Below, one piece after another: positions 52,591 to 61,386 of a stretch of DNA of 64,000 nucleotides. The position numbers were made by a program, and so were the translations under genes. The notes under the pieces were generated by a model. It was not told the origin of the DNA, made no database searches, and saw only the letters and a program-made list of their open reading frames with translations. The stretch covers positions 1,120,001 through 1,184,000 of the forward strand of contig NZ_CP014835.1 of assembly GCF_001598035.1 (NCBI RefSeq), written 5' to 3'. The DNA is from Streptococcus halotolerans. GTDB lineage: Bacteria; Bacillota; Bacilli; Lactobacillales; Streptococcaceae. Numbering within the stretch: position 1 is the stretch's first letter; every line of letters begins with the position of its first letter.

Positions 52591-53117
52591 TAAATTCCTT
52601 TTTGATAGATCATTTTACCGTATTTTTCTTCCAATCTTGCCCAGACACGGCGTTCTCTCGCACGATTGATTTTTGTATTCCAAGCATCAGATGATACGAT
52701 TGGTTTCACCAAAATAGAACGGATACCTGCGCGATGCGCTGCTCTAATATCTGTCATCAATTGATCACCAACCATAACAACTTCTGATTTATCAAAGCCA
52801 TAGCGACCGATAGCAATGTCAATTCCACGTGTGAATGGCTTCAAGGCCCGACTAACAAAGTCAACACCAAACCGTTCCACTGCTTGCTTAACACGCGCAT
52901 GATTGTTATTTGACACTACCACCACTGGAATATCTGCCTGAGTCATTTCATCCAACCAAGCTCGCAGCTCATCGGTACCATCAGGATTATTCCAAGCAAT
53001 CAAAGTATTGTCCAAATCTACCAAGACCGCACGAATACCTTGGCGAAGCAAATCGTCCGCCCGCAAATCATAAACAGCCTCAACCACATGGTCCGGCCTA
53101 TAATCTTCAATAGCCAA
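52590..53117 (-). CDS. yqeG: YqeG family HAD-IIIA phosphatase
   Basis: The 175-residue HAD-superfamily protein has LVDLDNTLIAWNNP with nucleophile Asp, VVSNNNHARV, KPFTRGIDIA and MVGDQLMTDIRAAHRAG. The most likely start is TTG at 53117 giving (M)AIEDYRPDHVVEAVYDL, with GGAG 6 bases before. The frame is open to a TTG at 53129 that overlaps the ribosome site. It is the first gene of yqeG-yqeH-yhbY-nadD-yqeK-rsfS. The substrate is unknown. Confidence 0.92.
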   Translation of the reverse strand: MAIEDYRPDHVVEAVYDLRADDLLRQGIRAVLVDLDNTLIAWNNPDGTDELRAWLDEMTQADIPVVVVSNNNHARVKQAVERFGVDFVSRALKPFTRGIDIAIGRYGFDKSEVVMVGDQLMTDIRAAHRAGIRSILVKPIVSSDAWNTKINRARERRVWARLEEKYGKMIYQKGI

Positions 53118-53149
53118 TATATTCTCCAAAAAATATAATATTACTCCTT

Positions 53150-53178
53150 ATTATAGCATGCAACCTGAATATAGTAAA
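53150..53178 (-). promoter_or_regulatory. yqeG operon promoter
   Basis: TTTACT (53173-53178) and extended TGC-TATAAT (53150-53155) are 17 bp apart on the minus strand, 33 bp before the start. Confidence 0.8.
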
Positions 53179-53616
53179 ACAAACACCGCTAAAGCTGATT
53201 AAACCAACGTTTTTTATTGTTTAAATAACCATATCCCCTGTTCAAGGACTTTTCAGAGGTAACTAGAAGGATAACTCATTTTGAGACGAGTCCAGTAAGC
53301 AGGAAGTGCCTTGCCGGCAGATACATGTTTTGATTGTACAAGAATAAGCTGATGGTCCTGTTCTAAAACAAAATTCAGCATAAATACCCATTGATAAGAC
53401 ATACAGATTTAAACAACAGTCGGTTTGAACTATTTTTTCTACTTTTTTCATTTATTTTCGGAAAAGAAAACCCTCAGAGAGGTTACAACACCAACCTTTC
53501 TAAGAGTTTATCTTTTATCATCAAGTTTTACCTTTACACTTTGTCTATCATTGACAAGGTTTATCTCTCTTCTGATCCGCTATTCTTTAAATAAAGCTAG
53601 CGATTGTTAGGAATAC
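53179..53616. other. intergenic region between yqeG and regR
   Basis: No gene is recognised. It holds the regR terminator at 53468-53509. The short open frames overlapping the hairpin have no homology I know. Confidence 0.5.
53468..53509 (-). terminator. terminator of regR
   Basis: On the minus strand a 17-base arm starting AAACTCTTAG pairs, with wobbles, with the arm ending GAGGGTTT, followed by TCTTTTC. It lies about 110 bases after the regR stop. Confidence 0.75.
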
Positions 53617-54618
53617 TTATAGGGTAGACCCCTTCCATTCAATACTACAATCAAAGATTTTTTGTTTTTCTTCCGAAGTTGTCTCTTCTATCTCACCAAT
53701 CAATATTTCAGCCGCTTCACGACCTTCAGCATAGGCAGGTTGAACGATTGTCGTTACTGTTGGAGATGAAAAATTTGTCCATTCCAAATTATCGAAACCA
53801 ACCAAACCAATCTTTGGCATCTCGAAGTCCAACTTTTTCATGACACTAAATACCATATGTAGTGCCCAGCAATTAGGGACAAAAACCAAAGTGTTATTGG
53901 CTCTATTGATATGTTTGTCCAAGAAGTCCTCGAGCAAAGCTTCATCAGCATCGTCTTGATTGATAACTAATTTTTGATAATCATAATTCTTCTCAGATAG
54001 AGCATCTATAAAACCTGAAGCACGCTCGATTCGTGTACTTAATAAACTAGTATCTGCTGTAACCATCACAAAATCAGTATACCCTTTTTCGATACTGACT
54101 TGCACCATATCATAAACAGCATCATAGTTATTCGTTTTCACCCAATTTGTCCGATGTTCATATAATTGACTATCAAAAAACACCATCGCTTTTTCTTTTT
54201 CTCTAATAATTCTGGAGTATTTCCTAAAATTCGATGTTGGTTGGATGATAAAGCCATCAACACCTAAATTGAGCATATTTTCAATGTAATGATCTTCATT
54301 TTTAGAGTCGTAATTACTATTACCGATGATAACTTGATAGCCTTTTTCTTTGGTAACTGCTTCAATTCCTTTTACAATTTGATTAGAAAAGGTATTCGTT
54401 ATATCTCCAATGAGGACACCAATTAGGTGGGTTCGCTTAGAGTTCATGCTCCTTGCAATAACACTAGGTCTATAACCAGTTTTTTGGATAGCTTTTTCAA
54501 TACGCTGACGCGTTTCTTCTGACATCTTTTCAAATTTGTGATTTAAATAAAAGGATACGGTGGTCTTAGACGTCTCTGATAATTGTGCGATGTCAGTTAT
54601 AGTAACTTTTTTGGGCAA
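53617..54618 (-). CDS. regR: RegR, LacI-family regulator of hyaluronan/chondroitin use
   Basis: The 333-residue protein has a LacI helix-turn-helix at residues 5-30 (ITDIAQLSETSKTTVSFYLN) and hinge region, then a periplasmic-binding-like effector domain (HLIGVLIGDITNTFSNQIVKGIE, GLVGFDNLEWTNFSSPTVTTI). RegR controls the streptococcal hyaluronan disaccharide genes, with repression relieved by a breakdown product. An extended -10 TGG-TATACT lies upstream at about 54664. It sits at the end of the cluster in the same direction as hepC. Confidence 0.93.
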   Translation of the reverse strand: MPKKVTITDIAQLSETSKTTVSFYLNHKFEKMSEETRQRIEKAIQKTGYRPSVIARSMNSKRTHLIGVLIGDITNTFSNQIVKGIEAVTKEKGYQVIIGNSNYDSKNEDHYIENMLNLGVDGFIIQPTSNFRKYSRIIREKEKAMVFFDSQLYEHRTNWVKTNNYDAVYDMVQVSIEKGYTDFVMVTADTSLLSTRIERASGFIDALSEKNYDYQKLVINQDDADEALLEDFLDKHINRANNTLVFVPNCWALHMVFSVMKKLDFEMPKIGLVGFDNLEWTNFSSPTVTTIVQPAYAEGREAAEILIGEIEETTSEEKQKIFDCSIEWKGSTL

Positions 54619-54711
54619 ACTTATTCTCCCTCCTCACTTTATTAATACTGTTTTGTCCCATTTAGTATACCACATTTCCACAAGACAAAAGCTTGATAAA
54701 GCTTGTAACAA

Positions 54712-56619
54712 CTAACTTTTTAAACGATAATAGCGAGATTTCTTAATATCAAATACAACTACTTTCCCCCGACATTTACGTCCTTTTATTTTATAGAGTT
54801 TATCCCCTGTAAGAATATCACTTATCATTATGCCAACAAGGTAATGGTGATCACTATCGACAATTTCCCAAGCTAAGCCATTCTTCAATGGCTTTTTAGA
54901 ACCTGTTTGAATCAACGGCAACTCTGTCACTTGACAATTTTGATCGGCTATCAAAGTGTAGTCTTGAATATTATCTTTAAATGGTATGGTTTTATAGAGT
55001 CTCTTACTGTCTGCTAACTGATTATAGTGTTTAGAAACCAAGCAAGTATCTTCATTAAACGGAACAGTGCTATGAAAATACAGCTGGTTAACACTATGAT
55101 GATTGATTGTAACATCCTTATCCAAGATAAATTGACTTTCCAAATCATGCTTTCCTGGATGATTAACTTCATCCACAATAAGAGTGACACGGTTTGGTAA
55201 TCCTAAAATAAGTCGGTTATGCATGAACGGTTTTCCGCAAATATCAGCTGAGTAACGTCCTTCTATTAAAAACACATCATCGCGCTGGGTCAGGGATACA
55301 TTGTTTGTTGTCGGATATTTGGCATAGCTCCAGGAATCTGTTATCTCTTCTAAGTTTTTGTCTTTAATAAAGCAAGTTGAATGGCTCTTTGAACTTTTTA
55401 ACCAATAACGTATAGGGTCTTCTCGATAGGTATAGCGTCCTGGATCAATAATAATCGGCGTCCCTCTATCATAGAGGCATAGGCTATTTTGATCGCTGTG
55501 ACTATGGGCACTACCTAATGGACCACACTTAAAAAACAAATACCTCTGCGACTCTTTACAGCAAACATGTCCGCTACAATCGAACAGACTTATTTGCGTT
55601 TGCTCAGGTTCAGCCTCAATCTGTTGATAGTGTTGGACAGCTGATTTTCCAAAGTACATTAAGCTTTCAATAGTAACCTTGTAATAACCATAAGTTTTTA
55701 ATCGCCCAGACTTCAGAACCAAAGCTGATAATGTCAAGATATCACGTGTATCTGTAACATCACTATCTCCAAATGCTATCTGATGATGATCTGGACCAGT
55801 CATCATCACTATATAATGGGCCATTTGTTCAAGCACAGCTCTTAAGCGATTTTTATATTCTGGTACAAAGATTGCAAGATCAAGCAATGCTTTGTAAACT
55901 TCGACATGATACATGATTGATTGTTCATATTGAGTACCGTCTTCTAAAATCTGCAATCTTAGTTGTTCTTCTAACTCATCTTCTGCAAAAGCCCTTAGTT
56001 CTGGCATATCAAACTCATCTTCAAAATAATACAGCCAAGTTAATATTGCCGTAGTCTGAAATACTCCCCAGTTGCTCAAACTGTACTTTTCAATATAATT
56101 ATCCTGCAAAAATTGAAGTTGTTTTTTAACAGAAGCTAAAACTTTGACTAATTCGTCTGGCTTTATTAGTCGATCACGCTGTAAGTACAAAACAACTTTT
56201 AACCAAACCAAACACCTGATAGCTGTGTCCAATGTACGACTGGTTAATGACTCTGGTTTCAATTCAAAATCACAATCAATCCAATAAAACATCATCTCTT
56301 TTAACTTACCAATATAGCGGTAATCATCTTCAACTAAGTGTACAATAAGAAAGTTTAACAAATAACTTTGCCTATTTAACATATAATTCCATTCATTATC
56401 ATCAGTCACAGCTTGATCCCAGCGCAACTCTCTCAATCGATAAGGGATATGACAGGGCTCCATATCCCAGTTACCTTTGAATACAAATGTATTATCCAAC
56501 AATAAATCGACAGATTCTCTAATAGACTCATAAGATTCCGTGTGATGTTTCAAAATGTACTGTCTAATAAAAGAACTGTCATCACTACTAAAAAACCATT
56601 TTACACGTTCATTATTCAT
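54712..56619 (-). CDS. hepC: heparinase II/III family polysaccharide lyase
   Basis: The 635-residue protein has an N-terminal (alpha/alpha) toroid (about 1-340) and a C-terminal beta-sandwich heparinase II/III domain. The conserved block is GSAHSHSDQNSLCLYDRGTP, followed by DPGRYTYREDPIRYWLKSSKSHST. No signal peptide is seen, so it acts in the cytoplasm on imported oligosaccharides. It is the last structural gene of the aga operon. Its exact substrate is unproven. Confidence 0.9.
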   Translation of the reverse strand: MNNERVKWFFSSDDSSFIRQYILKHHTESYESIRESVDLLLDNTFVFKGNWDMEPCHIPYRLRELRWDQAVTDDNEWNYMLNRQSYLLNFLIVHLVEDDYRYIGKLKEMMFYWIDCDFELKPESLTSRTLDTAIRCLVWLKVVLYLQRDRLIKPDELVKVLASVKKQLQFLQDNYIEKYSLSNWGVFQTTAILTWLYYFEDEFDMPELRAFAEDELEEQLRLQILEDGTQYEQSIMYHVEVYKALLDLAIFVPEYKNRLRAVLEQMAHYIVMMTGPDHHQIAFGDSDVTDTRDILTLSALVLKSGRLKTYGYYKVTIESLMYFGKSAVQHYQQIEAEPEQTQISLFDCSGHVCCKESQRYLFFKCGPLGSAHSHSDQNSLCLYDRGTPIIIDPGRYTYREDPIRYWLKSSKSHSTCFIKDKNLEEITDSWSYAKYPTTNNVSLTQRDDVFLIEGRYSADICGKPFMHNRLILGLPNRVTLIVDEVNHPGKHDLESQFILDKDVTINHHSVNQLYFHSTVPFNEDTCLVSKHYNQLADSKRLYKTIPFKDNIQDYTLIADQNCQVTELPLIQTGSKKPLKNGLAWEIVDSDHHYLVGIMISDILTGDKLYKIKGRKCRGKVVVFDIKKSRYYRLKS

Positions 56620-56647
56620 AACCTATCATCCCCCAACTACTCTCAAT

Positions 56648-56685
56648 AAAAAAAGGACCAGTCAAAAGTCCAATCCTTTTTCTAT
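56648..56685 (-). terminator. hairpin between agaD and hepC
   Basis: AAAAAGGA and TCCTTTTT arms on the minus strand, followed by a T run, lie between the two genes. It may be an attenuating terminator that lowers hepC expression relative to the PTS genes. Confidence 0.65.
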
Positions 56686-56689
56686 CTTA

Positions 56690-57505
56690 TTACGCAAGCA
56701 CGCCTAACCAGCTACCAATAATTCCGATAACAACCGTTAAGATAACCAATTTATAGGTTGACCATTTTTTAGTTTTGATAAGATAAAACATTAGTAAGGT
56801 ATAGAGAACTGGTAGCATCGCTGGAGCGATTTTATCAAGCATACCTTGAACTGTAACAATTTTTTGTGAGGCATTTGTGACTTTATCGGGTGCAAATGTG
56901 TATGGAATGGTTAATTTCACTTGTGTTGCTGCCAAACTTGAAATAACAGTAACCCCAACAATGTTAGCGGCCCGAGAAATAACTGACATTTGTTCACTTA
57001 GTTTGTCAATAAATTTTGTTCCCAACTTATAACCATATAAACCAGTCACAAGTTTAATGGTAGTTAGGATAAGGTTCATTGAAACAAAGAAGAGAATCGG
57101 TCCTATCACCAGTCCATCAGAAGCTAGTGAGGCTGCAATGGTTGAAAAAAGCGGCGCCAAACAAAACTGTGATAAGGAATCGCCTATCCCTGCTAATGGC
57201 CCCATAAGGGCCATCTTAATACCTCGAATCTCATCTTGTGGGCGGTCATTTTCTAGCATTGCCAAATGCAAACTCGTTACAAATGGTAGAAAGTGAGGGT
57301 TTGTATTATAAAATTCCACGTTTTCTTCTAAAGCTGATGCCAATCCCGCCTTATCATTGCCATAGTATTTTTTTAGCGCTGGGTACATGACATTCGCATA
57401 ACCCAAACCTTGATAGTTACTATAGTTAAAGCCATTTTGTAAGTAAAATGCACGCAGAGCTGTTTTTGTGTAATCACTTTTTGCTAATTTTTTAGATCCA
57501 GTCAT
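56690..57505 (-). CDS. agaD: PTS IID component, glycosaminoglycan disaccharide importer
   Basis: The 271-residue subunit has LRAFYLQNGFNYSNYQGLGYANVMYPAL, MALMGPLAGIGDSLSQFCLAPL and a hydrophobic C-terminus typical of mannose-family IID. With AgaW it forms the membrane channel for unsaturated hyaluronan/chondroitin disaccharides. It overlaps agaW by 14 bases. Confidence 0.92.
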   Translation of the reverse strand: MTGSKKLAKSDYTKTALRAFYLQNGFNYSNYQGLGYANVMYPALKKYYGNDKAGLASALEENVEFYNTNPHFLPFVTSLHLAMLENDRPQDEIRGIKMALMGPLAGIGDSLSQFCLAPLFSTIAASLASDGLVIGPILFFVSMNLILTTIKLVTGLYGYKLGTKFIDKLSEQMSVISRAANIVGVTVISSLAATQVKLTIPYTFAPDKVTNASQKIVTVQGMLDKIAPAMLPVLYTLLMFYLIKTKKWSTYKLVILTVVIGIIGSWLGVLA

Positions 57506-58358
57506 CTTGAGCCTCTCCTTCAGGTTTTGATTCTACCATTGTATTAGTAGGTTTTCTAAAGACATCAATTAAAGCAAATATCGTTGCTATCAAAGCTACA
57601 CCGATTGTAGGTACACCTAAAACCGACGACGTCGTGACTGCAGTTAACAATCCATCTTCATTAGCTGTTGGAGTAAGGGCTGGCAAGCCAAAGTAAACTG
57701 CCAGAACATAACCTAAAATGATATAAGGAATAAGCTCTTTTTTAGCCATGACAGAGAGAATCATTGCAAATCCAATGGCAGGCAACATTCTACCTGCAAG
57801 AGTTAAACCATTAAGAAGTACTGGTGGAATCAATGCGAACATCTTCGTAAGCGTGTCCATAGATAGGGCACCTGTAATTCCAAGTAAGAACCCTACAGCT
57901 GCAAAAGCCCAGATAGTACCATTAGCTGCTCGTTTAAAGCCGTTTAAATTACCTTGTTGAAGAGCCTTTTTAGCGGCTTCAGGACTACCAGCAAAAGCAG
58001 TATACGTTGCCGTTTGTAAGAATTGAATACCAACAGCAATTGGTGTAGATAATGCCAAAGCAGCTTCTGGGGTGATTTTATCTTTACTTGCTGCTGTGGT
58101 GATTGCCATCAATGTTCCAAAAATCCCTGGTCCGATAGGATTAGGCGGTACAGTTCCTCCAGCACCAACACCAAATCCCATATAAGCCAATTCAGAAATG
58201 GCACCTGCTGCTAAGGCCGTTGGAATGTCTCCTAAGATAACTCCAACCCCTAATGATAGGACAATACAACGATTGGTATACAAACCAAGCAACATCCCAC
58301 TAAAGCAAAATGCTGTCCACAAACCAATTAAAATAGCTTGTACAATACTAATATCCAT
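57492..58358 (-). CDS. agaW: PTS IIC component, glycosaminoglycan disaccharide importer
   Basis: The 288-residue integral membrane protein has multiple spans and the family block LGVGVILGDIPTALAAGAISELAYMGFGVGAGGTVPPNPIG (conserved Gly/Pro). It is the AgaW/IIC of the N-acetylgalactosamine-type mannose-family PTS, recruited here for glycosaminoglycan disaccharides. It lies 37 bases after agaV. Confidence 0.92.
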   Translation of the reverse strand: MDISIVQAILIGLWTAFCFSGMLLGLYTNRCIVLSLGVGVILGDIPTALAAGAISELAYMGFGVGAGGTVPPNPIGPGIFGTLMAITTAASKDKITPEAALALSTPIAVGIQFLQTATYTAFAGSPEAAKKALQQGNLNGFKRAANGTIWAFAAVGFLLGITGALSMDTLTKMFALIPPVLLNGLTLAGRMLPAIGFAMILSVMAKKELIPYIILGYVLAVYFGLPALTPTANEDGLLTAVTTSSVLGVPTIGVALIATIFALIDVFRKPTNTMVESKPEGEAQDDWI

Positions 58359-58395
58359 TTTGTTCTCCCTTTATATAGATACTTCTAAGTAAGTA

Positions 58396-58890
58396 TCAAA
58401 TAATGTAGTCTAATAAGTCAACATCAACACCGCCATCGTTTCCTGCAGGTGTCGACTTTGTATCAAATGTCACCTGATAGTCATGATGTAGTTTTCTTAA
58501 ACAGTCCTTGTCAGCTGAACCTAAGAAAATAGAACGACTAACCTGTTCTTTACCTTCGGCATTATGAATATTACCAACATTAATATGTTTAATAGGAACG
58601 CCACCTTCCACTAAACGATGGGCATCTTTTAAATCTTTCACAATGATAAAAATTGTTTGAGCTGGATTTGCTTTGTGAATAACATCAATCACTTTTTGAA
58701 TGCTAAAAAATCTCAATGCAATGGATTCTGGAACCACTGTTTTCATCAATGTTTGCTGAATACTATCTTGTGAAACGGCATCGTTAGCCACAATAACGGT
58801 ATTACAGGACAAAAATTTTACCCATAATTGTCCTTGTCCATGGATTAGTCTCTCGTCGACACGAGTCATTACAATATTCGGTGTTGCCAT
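58396..58890 (-). CDS. agaV: PTS IIB component, glycosaminoglycan disaccharide importer
   Basis: The 164-residue phosphocarrier has MTRVDERLIHGQGQLWVKFL, where the His of RLIHGQ takes phosphate from AgaF. The family length is normal. It follows ugl by 77 bases with an AAGGAG site. Confidence 0.93.
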   Translation of the reverse strand: MATPNIVMTRVDERLIHGQGQLWVKFLSCNTVIVANDAVSQDSIQQTLMKTVVPESIALRFFSIQKVIDVIHKANPAQTIFIIVKDLKDAHRLVEGGVPIKHINVGNIHNAEGKEQVSRSIFLGSADKDCLRKLHHDYQVTFDTKSTPAGNDGGVDVDLLDYII

Positions 58891-58967
58891 TTATTCTCCT
58901 TTTTCATCCCTTTCAGGGACTTCTTCTTTTTGTTTCTAAGTTTGATAATCACACTAAGATAACGTAT

Positions 58968-60164
58968 TTACCAGTAAAGCTCCCAATCTTTATAAAACCG
59001 AATAAGCGCTTCTAAATAATAGTAATCTCCCCAGATATTTCCTTCATCAACTCCTTTTCCCGAATGCCAAGAATAGACGCCATGTAATAACAATGGCCTT
59101 CCTGGCTCTATGTCGCGATTTGAGTACTGATCAATGAGACTTCTTAACATTGTATGCATAGCATGCTTGTAGACGTCTTTATCTTGGTCTACTTCTGGTA
59201 GGTATTTTAACATCTCATGAATTCCACAAACGGCAATAGCGGTTGCTGATGAATCACGTGAATGATCTGAGCCATCACTAAAGATAAGATCCCAATAAGA
59301 GACGTTATCTTTTGGTAGACGATTCAAGAAATAGTTGGTCATACCCTTAAATAAAGGAATTTGTTGGACATCTTTCATTTTTCGATAACTCAATGGAATG
59401 CCATAAATTCCCCAAGATTGTCCTCGAGCCCAAGATGAGTCGTCACTATAGCCTTGTCGTGTTACGCCTTTGATAGGTTGACCCGTTTGAGGATCAAAAT
59501 AATACGTATGAAAGGCAGAAGCATCATCTCGAATGACTGTATTAGCAGAACTATAAAAGTGAGTTTCAGCTATTTCCTTGTACCTCATGTCTCCAGTTTG
59601 TTCATAAGCGAAGAAAAGAAGTTGAATATTCAAAAGGCAATCTATAATCAAGCGATAATGATCTTTATGACCTAACTCTCCCCAAGCCTGAATAAAACCA
59701 CCTTTTTCTTGGTATCGCTCGATTAACTTATCTGCAGCTTTGATAGAAGCCTCAAGTGCTGATTCATCTTGATTGATACGATATTCAGCCATACAAGAAG
59801 GAGTATAGAGAAAGCCCAAATCATGATGGTCTAATTCAATTTGCTGATTAACACGTTCCAAAAAGGATAAAACATTAGCGTGAGCCAAATCTTTGATTGT
59901 ATCATCTTGGCTATACTCAAAAGCTAACCATAAACATCCTGTCCAAAATGCATTCGTCCATTCAGTATTGTCCATTACTTGATATTGATTATCAAAAGTG
60001 GCCGGCGTTGGATAATGTTCACCAAAATAGTCAATATTACAACGTAATTGCTCTAACGCTTGATCAATCGCTAACTTAACTTCTTCTTTTGTGAGTAATG
60101 GATGGGATAGAAACTCCTCCTTATTCTTGATTTCTTCAATCACAACATTTTTTATAGCTGGCAT
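58968..60164 (-). CDS. ugl: unsaturated glucuronyl hydrolase (GH88)
   Basis: The 398-residue GH88 enzyme hydrates and cleaves the unsaturated uronate from hyaluronan or chondroitin disaccharides. Starting at ATG 60164 the catalytic aspartates are Asp115 (DHHDLGFLY) and Asp175 (LIIDCLLN), which match the numbering I recall for the S. agalactiae enzyme. The segment TRQGYSDDSSWARGQSWGIYG is also conserved. A GTG one codon earlier is possible. It starts 3 bases after the agaF stop. Confidence 0.95.
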   Translation of the reverse strand: MPAIKNVVIEEIKNKEEFLSHPLLTKEEVKLAIDQALEQLRCNIDYFGEHYPTPATFDNQYQVMDNTEWTNAFWTGCLWLAFEYSQDDTIKDLAHANVLSFLERVNQQIELDHHDLGFLYTPSCMAEYRINQDESALEASIKAADKLIERYQEKGGFIQAWGELGHKDHYRLIIDCLLNIQLLFFAYEQTGDMRYKEIAETHFYSSANTVIRDDASAFHTYYFDPQTGQPIKGVTRQGYSDDSSWARGQSWGIYGIPLSYRKMKDVQQIPLFKGMTNYFLNRLPKDNVSYWDLIFSDGSDHSRDSSATAIAVCGIHEMLKYLPEVDQDKDVYKHAMHTMLRSLIDQYSNRDIEPGRPLLLHGVYSWHSGKGVDEGNIWGDYYYLEALIRFYKDWELYW

Positions 60165-60167
60165 CAC

Positions 60168-60602
60168 CTAAATCCCTCCCTCGAATTCAACTTGTTCTTC
60201 ATCTTCTGTCAAACACTTCAAAAACTCCGAAACACCTAATTGGGCAGAACTAAGAACTTTTTCCGTCAATGAATCAAGTTCTTGATAGTTATTGCGTGAA
60301 AAAGCTGCTTCAATGAGCATCGCTAGATTTAATCCACTTAACACCTTTATCTCCCGATCTTCTTCCGAAATGGATAATGTCGATGCAATGTTAAAAGGAG
60401 TTCCTCCTAGCAAATCAGTTAAAATCAAAACATGTTTGGAATCTCCCAAAGCAGTTAATAATTGATTTCGTAAATCATCCGAAGACATTGAGGCTAGAAA
60501 GTTTATCCCAATAATGTCTTCTTGCTTTCCTGCAATCAACTCCAAAGAACTTAAGATACCACTGGGAAAGTTCCCGTGAGCTAAAACAATAATTTTTGTC
60601 AT
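60168..60602 (-). CDS. agaF: PTS IIA component, glycosaminoglycan disaccharide importer
   Basis: The 144-residue protein starts MTKIIVLAHGNFPSGILSSLELI, where the His of LAHG is phosphorylated by HPr, and has LTDLLGGTPFNIAS. ATG at 60602 has AAAAGGAG upstream; the open frame to 60671 would cover the promoter. It is the first gene of the agaF-ugl-agaV-agaW-agaD-hepC operon. Confidence 0.94.
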   Translation of the reverse strand: MTKIIVLAHGNFPSGILSSLELIAGKQEDIIGINFLASMSSDDLRNQLLTALGDSKHVLILTDLLGGTPFNIASTLSISEEDREIKVLSGLNLAMLIEAAFSRNNYQELDSLTEKVLSSAQLGVSEFLKCLTEDEEQVEFEGGI

Positions 60603-60617
60603 ATTTTCTCCTTTTGA

Positions 60618-60631
60618 GTTTACCGGTTTAC
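60618..60631. promoter_or_regulatory. candidate RegR operator (agaF side)
   Basis: GTTTACCGGTTTAC lies just downstream of the agaF -10 box. It matches 12 of 14 positions of the palindrome GTAAACCGGTTTAC that I derive from three sites in this intergenic region. The position would block transcription. Confidence 0.65.
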
Positions 60632-60642
60632 TACGCAAAATA

Positions 60643-60671
60643 ATTATAGCGCTTTCAAAAAAAGCTGTCAA
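60643..60671 (-). promoter_or_regulatory. agaF operon promoter with cre
   Basis: TTGACA (60666-60671) and TATAAT (60643-60648) are exactly 17 bp apart on the minus strand. TGAAAGCGCTATAA (60644-60657) overlaps the -10 box and matches 13 of 14 positions of the catabolite-responsive consensus, so CcpA repression in glucose is likely. Confidence 0.88.
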
Positions 60672-61290
60672 TACTTTTTTGATAAAAAGTTCTCAAAGCA
60701 TTCTTTTTATTCTCATGACTACCCAACAATCATTGTAATCAAATGAGATAGCTGCTAATGATACTAGAATTCAGTATAGGTAGACTTTAATAATCATTCA
60801 ATATGACATTATTTAATTTAGCAAAAGATGCCCACTACTCCTTACCTCTCATTTATTAACAACGGTAATCTTATGACTACTTTTCCCAGGGCAAAACCCC
60901 ATTAAAAGTAAACATGAGTGACTTCCAGATTGATGAAAACCCCCGTTTGATATTCTTTTTAAGTTAAGTGTAGCAAGAAAAAACCGTAAATCAGTTACTA
61001 GACTAACCTATCTCATGGCTAGTTTTCGTTACCATTAAGCTTAATGGTTCCATTCGCTATTAATTATTTAAAGCATTTATCCACATTCAGATTGAAGAAA
61101 AAGTCTATTTTGGACAATTCTTTTCTTGTTTTCTTATATTGTAAAATAAAAAAATTCTTAGAAATACTAATCTATCAATACTTCAAAAATAGTTGTTATT
61201 TAATGATGTAAAGGTCAATTTTTCGATATTTTCATGTTTCAAAAGTTCTATCTACGTTCTGCCTATATTTTAATGCTTTTTAGATTTTCT
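60672..61290. other. divergent intergenic region, central part
   Basis: Between the agaF and dhuD promoters about 600 A/T-rich bases contain no gene and no repeat that I can recognise. Confidence 0.5.
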
Positions 61291-61304
61291 TGAAACCGAT
61301 AACA
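61291..61304. promoter_or_regulatory. catabolite-responsive element upstream of dhuD
   Basis: TGAAACCGATAACA matches every position of the consensus TGWNANCGNTNWCA. It ends 8 bases before the -35 box of the dhuD promoter, placing it for CcpA control. Confidence 0.75.
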
Positions 61305-61312
61305 TTAAATCA

Positions 61313-61341
61313 TTGACAAAACCGGTTTACCATGTTAGTAT
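61313..61341 (+). promoter_or_regulatory. dhuD operon promoter
   Basis: TTGACA (61313-61318) and extended TGT-TAGTAT (61336-61341) are 17 bp apart. The start codon is 45 bases downstream with GGAGGT before it. Confidence 0.82.
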
Positions 61342-61359
61342 TTTTGTAAACAGGTTTAC
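61317..61359. promoter_or_regulatory. two candidate RegR operators (dhuD side)
   Basis: CAAAACCGGTTTAC (61317-61330) lies between the -35 and -10 boxes, and GTAAACAGGTTTAC (61346-61359) just after the -10 box. They match 12 and 13 of 14 positions of GTAAACCGGTTTAC and are 29 bp apart centre to centre. LacI-type repressors bind such palindromes. Confidence 0.68.
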
Positions 61360-61386
61360 TACTTATTTTTTTTGGAGGTATCTATA

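Noticed and set aside
53263-53610. Short open frames of 60-67 codons between yqeG and regR
   Set aside because: They overlap each other and the regR terminator, lack ribosome sites and have no recognisable domain.
58965-58977. TTTACCAGTAAA palindrome near the ugl stop codon as a RegR operator
   Set aside because: The half-sites are in the opposite orientation to the palindromes at the divergent promoters, and it lies at a gene end without a promoter.
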